A stretch of DNA of 41,426 bases, taken from the NCBI GenBank assembly GCA_958349055.1, contig CATWBO010000021.1:1-41426 (forward strand), in the 5' to 3' direction. Below the pieces are notes generated by a model. The model saw only the letters and a program-made list of their open reading frames with translations. It was not told the origin of the DNA and did no database searches. Both the position numbers and the translations under genes were made by a program. The stretch comes from an uncultured bacterium (GTDB lineage Bacteria > Actinomycetota > Coriobacteriia > Coriobacteriales > Coriobacteriaceae). Positions 31,989 to 39,335 of the stretch are shown here, piece by piece (the first letter of the stretch is position 1; every line of letters starts with the position of its first letter).

Positions 31989-32063
31989 TCAATCCTTCTT
32001 CCTTGTGTGCCCGCGCTGCTTTCTCCGCGCGGGCTGGATAATGTGCTTCAAAGATGCTGGATT

Positions 32064-32083
32064 AAGTTAGAAAAACCTAACTT
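32064..32083. promoter_or_regulatory. Inverted repeat between feoA and feoB (candidate metalloregulator site)
   Basis: AAGTTAG-AAAAAC-CTAACTT lies about 75 bp upstream of feoB. Half-sites of this kind (TTAG/CTAA) resemble DtxR/MntR-type iron boxes, and the AAGTTA half recurs in the larger palindrome before the first feoA gene. It may also act in the transcript. Confidence 0.5.
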
Positions 32084-32111
32084 TATCTGCAGAAATATGC
32101 GCCGCGAGTCC

Positions 32112-32333
32112 TTACTGGACCTCGACGACGGCAGCCTCCTCCTTGCGAATGGAAAGCTCGTAGCCGCGCACGTTGATCTCGACCGGATCTCCGAACGGCG
32201 CGACCTTCACGACCTTAAACGACGTGCCCTTGATGAGCCCCAGGTCCATGAGGTGGCGGCGCAGCGCGCCCTCACCGTGAAGCTTGACGATGGTAGAGCT
32301 CTCGCCCACCTTAACGTCACCCAACGTCTTCAT
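32112..32333 (-). CDS. feoA: FeoA domain protein (second)
   Basis: A 73-residue FeoA with the SH3-like fold: LGDVKVGESSTIVKL, then RRHLMDLGLIKGTSFKVVKV and the family's closing GDPVEINVRGYELSIRKEEA. FeoA is a small cytosolic partner of FeoB, needed for iron uptake. ATG 32333 is preceded by AAAGGGGGA. It is the second of two feoA genes, 39 bp after the first, and 123 bp before feoB. Confidence 0.92.
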   Translation of the reverse strand: MKTLGDVKVGESSTIVKLHGEGALRRHLMDLGLIKGTSFKVVKVAPFGDPVEINVRGYELSIRKEEAAVVEVQ

Positions 32334-32372
32334 TTATTTGTCCCCCTTTCAGTTTTTACAGAATGCTGCGGA

Positions 32373-32615
32373 CTAACCGACGGTCATGATGTGCATGGCA
32401 ACCTTGGAATCGATGCCAAAGCGTGCGCCCAGCACCGTGACGATGATGTTGGCGCCACTCGAGCTCACCACGTGGATCTCGCTGCCCTCGACAAAGCCGA
32501 GGTCCTTGAGGTGGTGCTTCATGTCCTCATTGCCCTTTACACGAGACACGCGCACGGTTTCGCCCGCCTTTACCATCGAAAGCGGCATAGCCGGCATCTG
32601 CGGTCCGCAAGACAT
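32373..32615 (-). CDS. feoA: FeoA domain protein (first)
   Basis: An 80-residue FeoA variant. The core VKAGETVRVSRVKGNEDMKH is followed by HLKDLGFVEGSEIHVVSSSG and a variant end ARFGIDSKVAMHIMTV. It has a Met/Pro/Cys-bearing N-terminal extension (MSCGPQMPAMPLS) not present in the second FeoA. GGAGCTC precedes ATG 32615. Paired, non-identical feoA genes before feoB are common in anaerobes. A long palindrome upstream (32659-32712) is the likely control site. Confidence 0.9.
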   Translation of the reverse strand: MSCGPQMPAMPLSMVKAGETVRVSRVKGNEDMKHHLKDLGFVEGSEIHVVSSSGANIIVTVLGARFGIDSKVAMHIMTVG

Positions 32616-32658
32616 GAGTGAGCTCCTAACGTCGGTTCGTCCTCAACATCGACGCGGT

Positions 32659-32712
32659 AAAAGTTAACCACGTCTATGTTCGCTTTAGTAAACTAACACG
32701 TGGTTAACTTTT
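32659..32712. promoter_or_regulatory. Long inverted repeat before the feo operon
   Basis: Perfect 15-bp arms AAAAGTTAACCACGT and ACGTGGTTAACTTTT are separated by 24 bp, 44 bp upstream of the first feoA start. Each arm could bind one regulator dimer, blocking a promoter between them. An iron-responsive DtxR-family repressor is the obvious candidate, by analogy. Confidence 0.65.
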
Positions 32713-32761
32713 TGGAAAGGGTCCTCATTCAGTTTTCGAAAAAGTTTCCTATACGAAACAA

Positions 32762-32794
32762 AGGCACCGCAAAGACCGTCTCTTTGCAGTGCCT
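32762..32794 (-). terminator. Terminator-like hairpin after the HPr-like gene
   Basis: A 14-bp stem AGGCACCGCAAAGA / TCTTTGCAGTGCCT; the single mismatch becomes a G-U pair only in minus-strand RNA. The minus strand continues TTTGTTTCG. This supports a role in ending the HPr-like transcript. Confidence 0.7.
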
Positions 32795-32808
32795 ATTGAT
32801 ACCAATTT

Positions 32809-32840
32809 ATGTGACAGAGGGGACTGCCCCTTTGTCACAT
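32809..32840. repeat. REP-like palindrome (TGTGACA..GGGG)
   Basis: ATGTGACAGAGGGG pairs with CCCCTTTGTCACAT with one mismatch, around a 4-nt centre. It starts 8 bp beyond the stop of the HPr-like gene. It resembles the GGGGACAG-type element at 3845-3909. Confidence 0.7.
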
Positions 32841-32848
32841 TGTTGAGG

Positions 32849-33097
32849 TTAAAGCGAGAGGTTTCTGATCGACGTGACGCAGGAGGCCTCATCCACGCCC
32901 GAAACGCGAAAGACGATATCCTCGCCGCATTCGCCGTAGAGGGCCATGAGCCCCATCACATCGCGGCCATCCGTGTGACGATCGCCGATGCTGACCGATA
33001 CGTCGCTACGATGCTTGGCAATAATGTCATAGAGCAGCGCAACCGGGCGGGCATGTAGTCCCAACGGATCTTTAATCGTCTTTGTAAACTCGACCAT
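32849..33097 (-). CDS. HPr-family phosphocarrier protein with Asp at the Ser46 position
   Basis: An 82-residue HPr-like protein. The active-site loop DPLGLHARPVALLYD holds the phosphorylatable His (His15 in HPr). In HPr the regulatory serine lies in KSIMGVM; here the segment reads RDVMGLM, so Ser46 is replaced by Asp. The protein could take a phosphate from enzyme I but could not be controlled by HPr kinase at that position. GGGAGGGGAC precedes ATG 33097. It stands alone downstream of aspS, with no other PTS gene in the window. It may be the general HPr of this lineage or a paralogue. Confidence 0.85.
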   Translation of the reverse strand: MVEFTKTIKDPLGLHARPVALLYDIIAKHRSDVSVSIGDRHTDGRDVMGLMALYGECGEDIVFRVSGVDEASCVTSIRNLSL

Positions 33098-33182
33098 GTC
33101 CCCTCCCGCGGCATCGCACATTCGGCCGGCAAACCCAGCCACGTGGTAGTTATTGTACGTTACCGGCGCACCCCCGTCCCAC

Positions 33183-33217
33183 AAAAAACGAGGGAAGGAG
33201 CGCGTCCTTCCCTCGTT
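33183..33217 (-). terminator. Intrinsic terminator of aspS
   Basis: A perfect 13-bp stem AACGAGGGAAGGA / TCCTTCCCTCGTT with loop GCGCG, followed on the minus strand by TTTTTTGTGG, 24 bp after the aspS stop. Confidence 0.92.
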
Positions 33218-33240
33218 ACAGGCAATATGCAGCCACTCGC

Positions 33241-35028
33241 CTACATCAAGCGCAGGCTGACGTCCTTGAGCTGGGCGCCGGAAACAGCACTCGGAGCGCC
33301 CGACATAAGGTCGGAGCCGCTGGCCGTCTTGGGGAACGCCATGACGTCGCGAATGGAGTCGGAGCCGGTGAGCAGCATGCACACGCGGTCCAGGCCCAGA
33401 GCAAAACCGCCCATCGGGGGTGCACCAAACTTGAGGGCCTCCATGAGGAAGCCAAACTGCGACTCGGCGCGCTCCTCGGTAAAGCCCAGGAGCTTGAGCA
33501 TGGACATCTGCATCTCGGCGTTGTGGATACGCATACCGCCGCCGCCGGCCTCAAAGCCGTCCATGACAAAGTCGTAGGTGCAGGAACCGGCTGCCAGCGG
33601 ATCGGCCTCGATCTTGGCGATGTCGGTCTCGGTCGGCAGGGTAAAGGGCTGGTGCTCGGCTGCATAGGCCTTGCGGTCCTCGTCCCAGTGGAACAGCGGG
33701 AAGTTGACGACCCACAGGAAGTCGTGACCCTCGCGCTTGATCTCGAGCGCGTTAGCCATGTGCGAACGCATGCCGCCCAGGATCTCGTCAGAGAGCAGGC
33801 GCGGACCGGCGGCGAACATCACAAGGTCGCCGGGCTCGACGTCCATGCGCTCGCGCAGAGCAGCCATCTCCTCGTCCGAGAAGAACTTGACGATGGGGCT
33901 GTTGATGGAGCCGTCCTCGCGGAAGGCGATCCAGGCCAGGCCCTTGGCGCCAAACGTGGAGGCCACGCCGGCGAGCTTATCGATCTTGGCACGTGCCCAG
34001 GCACCGGCGCCCTTGGCGTTGATGGCCTTGACGACAGAGCCCTCCTCGTTTGCAGCAGTCGCAAAGACCTTGAACTTGGAGTTGGCAAAGATGTCGGTCA
34101 GGTCGACCAGGTGCATGCCGTAGCGAGTATCGGGCTTGTCGGAGCCATAGGTGTCCATGGCCTCCCAATAGTCCATGCGACGCAGCGGCGTGGGCATCTC
34201 GACACCCATGCGGCCGAAGGCGTCGGCCAGGACCTCTTCGAGTGCGCTCATGACATCGTTCTGGTCCACGAAGGACATCTCGATATCGACCTGGGTGAAC
34301 TCGGGCTGACGGTCGGCACGCAAGTCCTCGTCGCGGAAGCACTTGGCGACCTGATAGTAGCGCTCGACGCCACCGACCATGAGCAGCTGCTTCAGGAGCT
34401 GCGGGGACTGCGGCAGGGCGTAGAAGTTGCCCGGCTGGATGCGGCTGGGGACGATGAAGTCGCGGGCGCCCTCGGGCGTGGACTTGAACAGGGAGGGCGT
34501 CTCGACCTCCATGAACTCACGGTTGTGCAGCGCCTCGCGAATGGCAAAGGTAAAGTCGGAGCGCAGCCTGAGGTTAGCCATCATCTCGGGACGACGGAGG
34601 TCCAGATAGCGATAGCGCAGGCGGGTGTCCTCGCTGGTCTCGATGCCGTCCTCGATCTGGAACGGCGGGGTGACGGAAGTGTTGAGCACCTCGGCATGAT
34701 CGGTCAGGACCTCGATCTCGCCGGTCGCGAGCTTGGTGTTGGTGGTCTCCTCGCCACGGGCGCGCACGACGCCATGGATCTTGATGGGCCACTCGGGACG
34801 CATGGTCTCGGCGATCTTAAAGGCGTCGCCGTCGGAGTGCTCGGGGTCGAAGGTGAGCTGCGTGATGCCCTCGCGGTCGCGAAGGTCGCAGAAGATAAGG
34901 CCGCCGTGGTCGCGGCGACGGCTCACCCAACCGGTGAGGGTGACCTCTTCGCCCACGTTCTCGCGGCGAAGCTCGCCGCAGGTACGGGTGTGCATGGAAT
35001 GCTCGTCGATGGGACGGGTCTGGCTCAT
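33241..35028 (-). CDS. aspS: Aspartyl-tRNA synthetase
   Basis: A 595-residue bacterial-type class II synthetase. The N-terminal OB-fold anticodon-binding domain includes LTGWVSRRRDHGGLIFCDLR. Motif 2 is seen in FRDEDLRADRQPEFTQVDIE, the GAD insertion domain follows, and motif 3 is GGFALGLDRVCMLLTG. It charges tRNA-Asp; bacterial enzymes of this length may be discriminating or non-discriminating, which cannot be told here. ATG 35028 has AAGGAGGA upstream; ATG 34995 is an internal alternative. It is divergent from serB. Confidence 0.96.
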   Translation of the reverse strand: MSQTRPIDEHSMHTRTCGELRRENVGEEVTLTGWVSRRRDHGGLIFCDLRDREGITQLTFDPEHSDGDAFKIAETMRPEWPIKIHGVVRARGEETTNTKLATGEIEVLTDHAEVLNTSVTPPFQIEDGIETSEDTRLRYRYLDLRRPEMMANLRLRSDFTFAIREALHNREFMEVETPSLFKSTPEGARDFIVPSRIQPGNFYALPQSPQLLKQLLMVGGVERYYQVAKCFRDEDLRADRQPEFTQVDIEMSFVDQNDVMSALEEVLADAFGRMGVEMPTPLRRMDYWEAMDTYGSDKPDTRYGMHLVDLTDIFANSKFKVFATAANEEGSVVKAINAKGAGAWARAKIDKLAGVASTFGAKGLAWIAFREDGSINSPIVKFFSDEEMAALRERMDVEPGDLVMFAAGPRLLSDEILGGMRSHMANALEIKREGHDFLWVVNFPLFHWDEDRKAYAAEHQPFTLPTETDIAKIEADPLAAGSCTYDFVMDGFEAGGGGMRIHNAEMQMSMLKLLGFTEERAESQFGFLMEALKFGAPPMGGFALGLDRVCMLLTGSDSIRDVMAFPKTASGSDLMSGAPSAVSGAQLKDVSLRLM

Positions 35029-35284
35029 ACCAGTGATCCTCCTTTATGGATCTGTGCCGCCCCGTGTCGTTCCGGGCGGCGTCGTACAGATTTGCCCAGC
35101 CTGCGTAAACCGCGCAGCCAGACATGGCGTTCTATCTTATCGCACCTGTGTCGATGTGCCGCGAAAAAGTGGCTCCTGCCCAAAGACTTGACGGAGACGA
35201 AACAATTGACGCGCCGCGGCACCCGCCCGCGCTCGTCACGTGCGACAATATGCCCCAATAAAACAGCACTCGGAAAGGCCCGCC

Positions 35285-35920
35285 ATGACTGCACGCCTCA
35301 TCGTTATGGATATCGACTCCACGCTCATCAACCAGGAGGTCATCGACCTGTTAGGCGAGGAGGCCGGCGTGGGCGAGCAGGTAGCACAGATCACCGAACG
35401 TGCCATGCGCGGCGAGCTTGACTTTAAGCAGGCGCTCGAGGAGCGCGTGGGGCTGCTTGCCGGCTTGGACGAGAGCGTGTTCGAGCGCACCTTTGAGCGC
35501 GTGACGTTTACCCCCGGCGCGCTGGAGCTTGTGCGCTCGGCGCACAGCAAGGGCTGGAAGGTCGGCGTGGTAAGCGGCGGCTTTCACGAGGTCGCCGACA
35601 AGATCGTGGCCGCCGCGGGCATCGATTTTTGCCTGGCCAACCGCCTGGAAGTCGTGGACGGCAAGCTCACCGGCAAGTTGGCGGCAGACATCGTGACCAA
35701 GGAGTCCAAGCTTATCCAGCTGCTGGACTGGGCAGTTGAGTGCGGCGTCGACATGGCCCATACGGTCGCGATCGGCGACGGCGCCAACGACATCCCCATG
35801 ATCCAGGCCGCAGGCACGGGTATCGCGTTTTGTGCCAAGCCCAAGACGCGCGAGGCCGCCCCGTTTGCCATCGACGAGCGCAACCTGATGCTCGCCATGG
35901 ACATCATCCTGCGCGACTAG
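35285..35920 (+). CDS. serB: Phosphoserine phosphatase
   Basis: A 211-residue HAD-superfamily phosphatase. Motif I is MDIDSTLI (nucleophile Asp9), motif II VVSGGF, motif III uses KESK, and motif IV is GDGANDIPMIQAAG. This set with the small four-helix cap is the SerB pattern: phosphoserine is hydrolysed to serine. There is no N-terminal ACT domain. ATG 35285 with GGAAAGG upstream is preferred over an upstream in-frame ATG. It is a single gene divergent from aspS. Confidence 0.92.
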   Translation: MTARLIVMDIDSTLINQEVIDLLGEEAGVGEQVAQITERAMRGELDFKQALEERVGLLAGLDESVFERTFERVTFTPGALELVRSAHSKGWKVGVVSGGFHEVADKIVAAAGIDFCLANRLEVVDGKLTGKLAADIVTKESKLIQLLDWAVECGVDMAHTVAIGDGANDIPMIQAAGTGIAFCAKPKTREAAPFAIDERNLMLAMDIILRD

Positions 35921-35956
35921 CCGATCCGTCTAACAATTGAATCAGTCTGTCCTATA

Positions 35957-35990
35957 GTTTCCGAACAATTTTATCTTAGTGTTCGGAAAC
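35957..35990. promoter_or_regulatory. Inverted repeat before larB (candidate operator)
   Basis: Perfect 11-bp arms GTTTCCGAACA and TGTTCGGAAAC are separated by 12 bp, 44 bp upstream of the larB start. There is no T run after it, so an operator is more likely than a terminator. The TetR-family gene at the end of the same unit is one candidate binder. Confidence 0.65.
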
Positions 35991-36034
35991 ATACCCTTTG
36001 AGTGCTAGACTTTGCGCCGTCGAAGGGAACATAT

Positions 36035-36817
36035 ATGGATAAGCGAGATCTTGAGCAATTGCTGAGCGATGTTGCCGGCGGAGCAGTCACCCCTGCCGAC
36101 GCCCTCACGCACATCCAGACGGCTCCGACCGCCGATTTAGGTTTTGCGCAGCTCGATCTTTCGCGCGGGGTGCGCCAGGGAGCCGGCGAGGTTGTCTACG
36201 GGGCCGGTAAAACCGCCGATCAGATTGCCGCCATTATCAAAGCGCTGCGCGATGCCGGCCAGGAGCGCATCCTGGTCACGCGCCTGGATGCCGAAAAAGC
36301 CGCGCGCACCGCTGAGCTTCTCGGCAACGGCATCGACCTGGGATATGTCCCGGACGCACAGCTCGCCCTCGTGGGCGGCAAGCCCTCCCCTACCGGCAAC
36401 GGACGCATCGTCGTCGCCTGCGCCGGCACGAGCGACCTGCCCGTCGCCGAAGAAGCCGCGTTGACGGCCGAGTTCTATGGCAACGAGGTCGACCGCCTCT
36501 ACGACGTAGGTGTCGCCGGCCTGCACCGCCTACTCGCGCATGCCGAGGAGCTTGCTCAGGCGCAGGTGGTCATCGCCATCGCCGGCATGGAGGGCGCACT
36601 GGCGAGCGTTGTCGGCGGCCTGGTAAGCTGTCCGGTCATAGCCGTTCCCACCAGCGTGGGTTACGGCGCGAGTTTTGGTGGCGTAGCCGCGCTGCTCGCC
36701 ATGCTCAACTCCTGCGCCAGCGGCGTTTCGGTCGTCAATATCGACAACGGCTTTGGTGCCGCCTACCAGGCAAGTCTTATCAATCATCTGAGCGCCGGCA
36801 CGCCCTGCGCCTGTTAA
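36035..36817 (+). CDS. larB: Nickel-pincer cofactor biosynthesis protein LarB
   Basis: A 260-residue LarB. The first half is the LarB-specific part with RGVRQGAGEVVYGAGKTADQ; the second half is an AIR carboxylase (PurE)-like domain with CAGTSDLPVAEEAALTA and GMEGALASVVGGL. LarB carboxylates and hydrolyses nicotinic acid adenine dinucleotide, the first step to the nickel-pincer nucleotide of lactate racemase. ATG 36035 follows GAAGGGA. It is 10 bp upstream of larC, and the operon ends with a TetR gene. Confidence 0.94.
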   Translation: MDKRDLEQLLSDVAGGAVTPADALTHIQTAPTADLGFAQLDLSRGVRQGAGEVVYGAGKTADQIAAIIKALRDAGQERILVTRLDAEKAARTAELLGNGIDLGYVPDAQLALVGGKPSPTGNGRIVVACAGTSDLPVAEEAALTAEFYGNEVDRLYDVGVAGLHRLLAHAEELAQAQVVIAIAGMEGALASVVGGLVSCPVIAVPTSVGYGASFGGVAALLAMLNSCASGVSVVNIDNGFGAAYQASLINHLSAGTPCAC

Positions 36818-36827
36818 GGAGCACTTC

Positions 36828-37745
36828 ATGTCCAATCATCAGCACACGCTTATCATCGACGGCACCTCGGGCATCAGCGGCGATATGACCGTCGCGGCCC
36901 TGCTCGACCTGGGCGCCAGCGAGGAGTACCTGCGCGAGCAGCTCGCCACGCTGCCGGTCGACGGCTTTACGATCGCCGTCACACGCGTAAACAAGCATGG
37001 CATCGACGCCTGCGATTTCGACGTCCAGCTTGCAGAGGAACTCGAGAACCACGACCACGATATGGCCTGGCTCTACGGCAACGAAGCAGCTGCCGAGCAC
37101 ACGCACGAGCATGAGCACCACCATCATGATCATGGCGAGCACGAACACGAGCACTGCCACGAGCATGATCATGAGGCCCACGGCCATGGCCACGAGGGTC
37201 ATCATCACGCCCACCACCATCACCACCGTTCTTTGGCTGACGTCACCGCCATCATCGATGGCTCGCAGTTAAGCGATGGCGCCAAGCGTCGCGCGCTCGC
37301 CATCTTTACCGCGCTCGCCGCCGCCGAGGCCAAGGCCCACGGCAAAACGCCCGAGACCGTCATGTTCCACGAGGTGGGCGCCGTCGACTCCATCGTCGAC
37401 GTCTGCTCCGTCGCCATCTGCCTCGACGACCTGGGCATCGAGGACATCGTGGTCGAGTCGCTCTCCGAGGGTCATGGCACCATCCACTGTGCCCACGGCC
37501 TCATGCCCATTCCCGTCCCCGCTGTCGTCAACCTGTGCCAGGCGGGCAATATCGCCCTCACGCCCGCACCGGTCGCCGGCGAGCTCGTGACGCCCACGGG
37601 CGCCGCCATCGTCGCCGCACTGCGCACGTCCGAGCACCTGCCGGCCCGCTACCGCATCGAGGCCGTCGGCTACGGCGCCGGTAAGCGCCCCTACGAGGGT
37701 TGCTCCGGTACGCTCCGCTGCCTGCTCGTTGACGCGGACGCATAG
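36828..37745 (+). CDS. larC: LarC, short form without the LarC2 domain
   Basis: A 305-residue LarC N-terminal (LarC1) protein. It starts with DGTSGISGDMTVAALLDLGA and has the conserved HEVGAVDSIVDVCSVAICLD and ELVTPTGAAIV. Residues 91-133 form an extreme His-rich insert that could store nickel. Full LarC is about 400 residues: LarC inserts nickel in a CTP-dependent step, and the C-terminal LarC2 part, made by frameshift in some lactobacilli, binds CTP. Here the protein ends at GTLRCLLVDADA, and the TetR gene starts 2 bp later; no LarC2 coding is seen in any frame. Either LarC2 lies elsewhere or the protein works without it. Confidence 0.88.
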   Translation: MSNHQHTLIIDGTSGISGDMTVAALLDLGASEEYLREQLATLPVDGFTIAVTRVNKHGIDACDFDVQLAEELENHDHDMAWLYGNEAAAEHTHEHEHHHHDHGEHEHEHCHEHDHEAHGHGHEGHHHAHHHHHRSLADVTAIIDGSQLSDGAKRRALAIFTALAAAEAKAHGKTPETVMFHEVGAVDSIVDVCSVAICLDDLGIEDIVVESLSEGHGTIHCAHGLMPIPVPAVVNLCQAGNIALTPAPVAGELVTPTGAAIVAALRTSEHLPARYRIEAVGYGAGKRPYEGCSGTLRCLLVDADA

Positions 37746-37747
37746 CC

Positions 37748-38287
37748 ATGGATGCCCGCAAGGCAAAAAGCCGCGCCGCCATCGTTGCAGCATTCTCCGA
37801 GCTCCTTCGCGAGGAGGACTACGGCAAGATCACCGTCGGCGACATCATCGCTCGCGCCCATGTGGGTCGGGCCACGTTCTACGGCCTCTTCAAAAGCAAA
37901 GATGATCTTCTCGCTGAGCTCGTGAGCGACATCTGCACCCACGCCCTCGACGACGATGGCACACCGCTCGATGATCCGCTCGTACAAGTCGAGCATATCC
38001 TCAACAACCTCTGGGAATGCCGCCAGGGCGTACGAGCCCTCGTAGCCGGCGCCGGCTCACGCGTCTTCGCCGACTGCTTACGCAAGACCATCATGTCACG
38101 AGCAGCCGAAACCGTCCCCACCGACCCAAACGGCCCCGCCGCCGCCATGGACCGAAGCTTCCTACTACACCACATAGCCTCAAGCTTCGTAGGAATGGTC
38201 CAATGGTGGGCATGGCACAACTTTCAAGCAGATAAGGCCGACGTAGCCAAAGACTACCTATCAGCCATTAAGCCTCTCTTCAACTAA
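37748..38287 (+). CDS. TetR-family transcriptional regulator
   Basis: A 179-residue TetR-type regulator. The helix-turn-helix is ITVGDIIARAHVGRATFYGLF with FKSKDDLLAEL after it (about residues 27-60); the C-terminal ligand domain is not informative. It starts 2 bp after the larC stop with no strong own RBS, so translation is probably coupled. It may control the lar genes through the inverted repeat at 35957-35990; this is inference only. A very large palindrome follows downstream. Confidence 0.88.
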   Translation: MDARKAKSRAAIVAAFSELLREEDYGKITVGDIIARAHVGRATFYGLFKSKDDLLAELVSDICTHALDDDGTPLDDPLVQVEHILNNLWECRQGVRALVAGAGSRVFADCLRKTIMSRAAETVPTDPNGPAAAMDRSFLLHHIASSFVGMVQWWAWHNFQADKADVAKDYLSAIKPLFN

Positions 38288-38408
38288 ATAACTATCCCTT
38301 CCCAAAGTGTCAACAGCTACCCAACGCCCCTACCAGCAGCAAGCCCCTCCCATCCAAATTCAGATATATATGTTGGGTTGCTTGTACGAACGCAACAAAG
38401 ACCCCGCA

Positions 38409-38533
38409 GCTGGCCGCATGGGGTAACTTCCCAGCGCATTCCGCAGGACGAAAGAACCCCCGCCGCACGAAGTGCGCAGCGGGGGTTCTTTCATGTCCGA
38501 GGACGCGCTGGGAAGTTACCCCATGCGGCCAGC
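38409..38533. terminator. 125-bp nested palindrome between convergent genes
   Basis: Three nested perfect stems are present. The outer stem is 29 bp (38409-38437 with 38505-38533), starting GCTGGCCGCATGGGG. The middle stem is 14 bp, GAAAGAACCCCCGC / GCGGGGGTTCTTTC (38450-38463 with 38479-38492). The inner one is CGCAC-GAA-GTGCG. A symmetric 12/12 internal loop separates outer and middle stems. The middle stem carries a TTCTTTC tail and probably terminates both convergent transcripts; the long outer stem goes far beyond that need. Confidence 0.85.
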
Positions 38534-38554
38534 GGACAAATATGTAGCCTCGGA

Positions 38555-39286
38555 CTAAAACATGCCCAAGAAACCATGCACAAACAGTGCAGCCACGATG
38601 GCACCGACAAACGGCGCGATGCCAGGAACGAGCAGGCCGTACTTCCAGTTGTTGTCAGCCTTGTTCTTGATCGGCAGCACCTGATAGGCCATGCGAGGAC
38701 CAAGGTCACGAGCCTGGTTCATGGCGAAGCCGGTGATGCCGCCCATGCCCATGCCAACGGCCCAAACAATCAGGCCGACGCAGATGGCGAGCATCAGAAC
38801 GTTCTCGCCGGCGCGGCTAGCGGCAGCAAGGATGGCGCTGATGAACACGAAGGTGCAGATAGCCTCGCAGAAGAAGTTACGGGCATAGTTCGTACCCTCG
38901 GTGGTGGGGTTGGTCGAGAAGATATTGCGCTGGGCAATGGGGTCGACGACGCCCTCGGAAGCCTTGAACTCATCGGCATACATAAACCAGGCGATCACGG
39001 CACCCACAAAGCCGCCGAGCATATCGGCAATCATGAAGGGGATGCAGCTGCTCCACGGCACCAGGCCTACGATGCACTGGGCAAGCACCATGGCCGGGTT
39101 CATGCACACGGCGCCGCCAAAGACAAACAGGCAGACCGAGATGCCAAAAGACCAGGTGGTGATGGCAAACATATGGCCGGAGCCCTGATACTTGGTGCCC
39201 TTGAGCACGGTATCGCAGTGCACGCCCACGCCAAAGACGATCATGAGGGCCGTTGCGCCGAATTCGCAGAGGAGTTTGGTAAGCAT
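38555..39286 (-). CDS. Aquaporin-family channel, probably LarD-type lactate/glycerol facilitator
   Basis: A 243-residue MIP-family channel with six predicted helices. The first NPA box is intact (CMNPAMVLA, near residues 61-69), but the second reads NQARDLGPR instead of NPARDLGPR. GlpF-like features (DLGPR after the second box) suggest a solute rather than water channel. In lactobacilli larD, a GlpF-type channel for lactic acid, belongs to the lar locus; the gene is next to larA here, so the same role is likely. The ATG at 39286 starts the first helix. 49 bp separate it from larA on the same strand. Confidence 0.88.
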   Translation of the reverse strand: MLTKLLCEFGATALMIVFGVGVHCDTVLKGTKYQGSGHMFAITTWSFGISVCLFVFGGAVCMNPAMVLAQCIVGLVPWSSCIPFMIADMLGGFVGAVIAWFMYADEFKASEGVVDPIAQRNIFSTNPTTEGTNYARNFFCEAICTFVFISAILAAASRAGENVLMLAICVGLIVWAVGMGMGGITGFAMNQARDLGPRMAYQVLPIKNKADNNWKYGLLVPGIAPFVGAIVAALFVHGFLGMF

Positions 39287-39335
39287 AAAACCTTATCTTT
39301 CTTGTCGGTTATAAACGATTCGTTTAGGCCGCGCA

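Noticed and set aside
29610..32621. A 1003-codon open frame on the plus strand
   Set aside because: It lies antisense to feoB and both feoA genes; its composition is that of a GC-rich shadow frame with no domain.
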